The translations under genes were made by a program, and so were the position numbers. Positions 61,989 to 64,000 of a DNA stretch of 64,000 nucleotides are shown piece by piece (the stretch's first letter is position 1; every line of letters begins with the position of its first letter). The notes below the pieces were generated by a model. That model was not told the DNA's origin and made no database searches. It saw only the letters and a list, made by a program, of their open reading frames with translations. This DNA comes from Sphingomonas panni. Lineage in GTDB: Bacteria > Pseudomonadota > Alphaproteobacteria > Sphingomonadales > Sphingomonadaceae. The stretch lies in NCBI RefSeq assembly GCF_022664435.1, contig NZ_JAKREU010000006.1, positions 124,001 to 188,000 on the forward strand, written 5' to 3'.

Positions 61989-62085
61989 CGTCATTCCGGC
62001 GAAGGCCGGAATCCATGGATAAAGACGTTCTCTATCGAGGCGCAATGTCCCGTTTCCATGGATCCCGGCTTGCGCCGGAATGACG
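61989..62085. repeat. Palindromic intergenic repeat, family B copy 5
   Basis: The left unit CGTCATTCCGGCGAAGGCCG (then GAATCCATGG) and the right unit CCATGGATCCCGGCTTGCGC (then CGGAATGACG) are inverted copies separated by about 37 bases. It lies between sugE and rsmE, both on the minus strand. Confidence 0.85.
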
Positions 62086-62094
62086 ATGGGGCGG

Positions 62095-62409
62095 TCACGA
62101 CGCCAGCTTCATCAGCACCAACCCACCCAGCAGCATCGCCGCCGCTACCAGCCGCATCGGCGTCACGCTCTCCCCCAGCAACGCGATGCCGACCACGAAC
62201 GCGCCGAGCGCGCCGATGCCGGTCCACACCATATAGCTGGTGCCGAGCGGCAGCTGCTTCATCGCCAGCGACAACAGGCCGAAGCTGGCGAACATCGCGA
62301 CGAAGGTGGCGAGCGTCGGCCAGGGTTTGGAGAAGCCCTCGGACAGCTTCATATAATAGGCCCAGACGATCTCCAGCAGCCCGGCGATGGTAAGCAGCAC
62401 CCACGGCAT
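62095..62409 (-). CDS. sugE: SMR-family efflux protein, SugE/Gdx type
   Basis: This 104-residue four-helix SMR protein has the key Glu in IAGLLEIVWAYYMKLSEGF and the SugE-type WxxxxK pattern of that helix (WAYYMKLSEG), then LPLGTSYMVWTGIGALGAFV. SugE/Gdx proteins export guanidinium in exchange for protons. Its ATG overlaps the stop of the upstream small gene by one base (TGATG). I see no guanidine riboswitch upstream. Confidence 0.9.
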   Translation of the reverse strand: MPWVLLTIAGLLEIVWAYYMKLSEGFSKPWPTLATFVAMFASFGLLSLAMKQLPLGTSYMVWTGIGALGAFVVGIALLGESVTPMRLVAAAMLLGGLVLMKLAS

Positions 62410-62684
62410 CAGTCGGGCGTCCCGTCGCGTTCGACCCGATAGGCGGCGTCGAGATAGCGCTCCGCCGCGGCGCGAAGCTTGGGATGCTTCTCGAACGCCT
62501 CCGCCGGGGGCGGGGCAAAGCCGAAGGCGTCCATCAGCGTCCACAGCGCGAAACGGCGCGACGGATCGCGCTCCACGCCGAAGTCGATCGCCATCCGCTC
62601 GCGCGCCGTGTCGAAGGCGGCCGGGTCGGCTGCATCAGGATCGGTGGTGCCGAAATAATGGGCGATAAGCTGGTCCAGGTCCAT
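62409..62684 (-). CDS. Small conserved-looking protein of unknown function
   Basis: This 91-residue protein begins MDLDQLIAHYFGTTDPDAAD and contains RRFALWTLMDAFGFAPPPAE, a Trp/Phe-rich helical stretch. It is acidic in its first half, soluble, and without a signal peptide. I do not recognise a family. The gene is coupled to sugE by a one-base stop/start overlap (TGATG), which argues for joint expression. Confidence 0.72.
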   Translation of the reverse strand: MDLDQLIAHYFGTTDPDAADPAAFDTARERMAIDFGVERDPSRRFALWTLMDAFGFAPPPAEAFEKHPKLRAAAERYLDAAYRVERDGTPD

Positions 62685-62768
62685 GGCGTACCCTGTATCG
62701 CCTTTTTCCCGGTGTCGCCACGTGACATGCCGATGGTCCGTTAACGAATTGAGCGCTAGGGTAAAATC

Positions 62769-63143
62769 ATGCAAGCGAGCTGGACCGTATCGATCGAACC
62801 GTCCCGGCTGTTGCTGCGCATGGCGATCACCGGATTCTTTACCGTCGACGACGTGCATGGCTTTGCCGCCGATATCACGCGCAACATCGCCCGGCTGCGG
62901 CCCTTTCTGCACGGCGTGCAGCATATCAGCATCTGCGACACGCGCGGGGTCGAAATCCAGTCGCAGGACGCGGTCGCGGCCTTTGCCGAGATGCTGGAGA
63001 ACCCGGTCGCCCGGTCGCGGCGGCTGGCCTATATCGCGGACGCAGCACTGGCGCGCATCCAGATCCGGCGGTTGACCGCGCGCGACAACGCGGCCTTCTT
63101 CGCGACCATGGCGGAAGCGGAGGCCTGGGTGTTCAGCCCCTGA
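62769..63143 (+). CDS. Small STAS/SpoIIAA-like protein, function unknown
   Basis: This 124-residue soluble protein has an alternating beta/alpha pattern: WTVSIEPSRLLLRMAITGFF, then a helix, VQHISICDTRGVEIQSQD, and a closing ARRLTARDN-like helix region. It resembles STAS/SpoIIAA-like single-domain proteins by pattern only; no phosphorylatable Ser/Thr loop is obvious. It diverges from the preceding small gene and is followed 79 bases later by ubiA. Confidence 0.65.
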   Translation: MQASWTVSIEPSRLLLRMAITGFFTVDDVHGFAADITRNIARLRPFLHGVQHISICDTRGVEIQSQDAVAAFAEMLENPVARSRRLAYIADAALARIQIRRLTARDNAAFFATMAEAEAWVFSP

Positions 63144-63222
63144 ACCGAAGGAAGCGGTTCTGGACGGTGGCGACCGACGAACGCCCTGTGCAAGCCGGTC
63201 GGTCCGTGGCAGCAGGGGCGAC

Positions 63223-64000
63223 ATGTCATCGCCAGCCTCTCCGCACGTCGCCGATACCGAACATCGCGGGCTGATCGCCGTCCTGCCGGCGGCGGCCCGG
63301 CCGTTCGCGCTGCTCGCGCGGTTCGACCGGCCGATCGGGTGGTGGCTGCTCTATTGGCCCGGTGCATGGGCGATCGCGCTATCGGGCCGGGCGGTCGAGC
63401 GGTGGGACATGCTGTTGTGGTTCCTGCTCGGCAGCATCGCGATGCGCGGCGCGGGCTGCGTCTATAACGATATCGTCGACCGCGATCTCGACCGGCAGGT
63501 GGCGCGCACCGCGAACCGCCCGCTGGCGAGCGGGGCGGTGTCGGTCCGGGCGGCATGGGCGTGGCTGGTGATCCTCAGCCTGATCGGCTTCGTCGTCCTG
63601 CTGCAACTGAACTTCATCGCCGCCATCGTCGCGCTGGGCAGCCTGGTGCTGGTCGCTGCGTACCCGTTCATGAAGCGGATCACCTGGTGGCCGCAGGCGT
63701 GGCTGGGGATGGTGTTTTCCTGGGCCGCGCCGGTTGCCTGGGCGCAGATGGCGGTCGAGGATTGGACGCCGCTCGCGTTGCTGTACGCGGGCGCGATCGC
63801 GTGGGTGATCGGGTACGACACCATCTATGCGTGCCAGGACATCGAGGATGACGCGATGGTCGGGGTGCGTTCCTCCGCGCGGGCGATGGGGCAGAAGGTG
63901 CGGCCGGGAGTGACGTTGCTCTACGTAGTTGCCGTCGCCTGCTGGGCGGGCGCGGTGTGGCGGGTGTTTCCGACGCCGCTGGCGCTGCTCGCGCTGCTGC
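63223..64000 (+). CDS. ubiA: 4-hydroxybenzoate polyprenyltransferase UbiA (3' partial)
   Basis: The window ends inside this gene; 259 codons are visible. It is a polytopic membrane prenyltransferase with the first Asp-rich motif NDIVDRDLDRQVARTANRP (about residue 87), YPFMKRITWWPQ in the middle and the second Asp-rich motif YACQDIEDDAMVG (about 205). It attaches the polyprenyl tail to 4-hydroxybenzoate in ubiquinone synthesis. The start MSSPASPHVAD at 63223 fits the family. Confidence 0.94.
   Translation, partial: MSSPASPHVADTEHRGLIAVLPAAARPFALLARFDRPIGWWLLYWPGAWAIALSGRAVERWDMLLWFLLGSIAMRGAGCVYNDIVDRDLDRQVARTANRPLASGAVSVRAAWAWLVILSLIGFVVLLQLNFIAAIVALGSLVLVAAYPFMKRITWWPQAWLGMVFSWAAPVAWAQMAVEDWTPLALLYAGAIAWVIGYDTIYACQDIEDDAMVGVRSSARAMGQKVRPGVTLLYVVAVACWAGAVWRVFPTPLALLALL

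Noticed and set aside
1..64000. Prophage, insertion sequence, plasmid or defence island
   Set aside because: No integrase, transposase, phage structural, restriction or CRISPR-associated protein was recognised. The vapBC pair is the only defence-like module.

Overview
The window is 64 kb of GC-rich (mid-60s percent by eye), densely packed bacterial chromosome. It most resembles an alphaproteobacterium of the order Sphingomonadales, probably Sphingomonas or a close relative. The signs are a TonB-dependent receptor of the Caulobacter/Xanthomonas type, a small UrcA protein, a SleB-type cell-wall hydrolase in a non-spore-former, the miaB/phoH/ybeY/corC neighbourhood, a plant-type glutamate-cysteine ligase, HWE-kinase signalling, and many short palindromic intergenic repeats. 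Species assignment is inference. I see no prophage, insertion sequence, CRISPR array, rRNA gene or replication origin. One tRNA gene (Arg, anticodon TCT) is present.

Layout. 1-3.4 kb: the end of a CheB-CheR-PAS-HWE hybrid kinase with an overlapping single-domain response regulator. 3.6-9.6 kb: a FecI-type sigma factor, a FecR anti-sigma factor, an STN-domain TonB-dependent receptor and PhoD phosphatase, all co-directional. 9.5-16.9 kb: a tricarboxylate-type uptake locus. A solute-binding protein, a porin, a CitMHS transporter, a TerC-like metal-transport protein and an alpha/beta hydrolase run on the minus strand, and a TctD/TctE-like two-component system diverges from them. 17-23.5 kb: a DUF1080 secreted protein, tRNA-Arg, a queuosine-precursor transporter, purSQ, a PH-domain protein pair and the SleB hydrolase. 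23.6-35 kb: cysK with an MFS exporter, an alpha/beta hydrolase, UvrD helicase, UrcA, an MHS-family transporter, a diguanylate cyclase, rsmD and an rluB-like pseudouridine synthase with a long Arg/Gly-rich tail. 35-38 kb: a response regulator, an SMR pump, a PHA-system protein, a PQQ-type sugar dehydrogenase, and a 0.5-kb stretch without a gene.

38-44.6 kb holds the conserved RNA-maturation cluster, all on the minus strand, in the order miaB, hemerythrin, alcohol dehydrogenase, phoH, vapB, vapC, ybeY, corC. A VapBC toxin-antitoxin module sits between phoH and ybeY, its toxin gene is coupled to ybeY by a 4-base overlap, and it carries its own perfect 13-bp inverted-repeat operator. The hemerythrin gene is likewise coupled to miaB. 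44.6-52 kb: a large inverted repeat made of octanucleotide units, an acyl-CoA ligase, a 7TM diguanylate cyclase, a lipoprotein, an S1/P1 nuclease, a VOC protein, an isoaspartyl peptidase and an acyltransferase. 52-64 kb: ispG, a DUF1345 protein, an EamA transporter coupled to a TfoX-like protein, ppa, an M61 peptidase, a membrane methyltransferase, gshA, rsmE, sugE, two small conserved proteins, and the 5' part of ubiA.

Most genes are ordinary housekeeping and nutrient-uptake genes. The most interesting features are the arrangement of vapBC with ybeY, the citrate-type locus with an orphan binding protein and a metal-transport gene, the sigma/receptor/PhoD unit, the terminator-like hairpin beside a gene-less stretch near 37.7 kb, and the repeat families.
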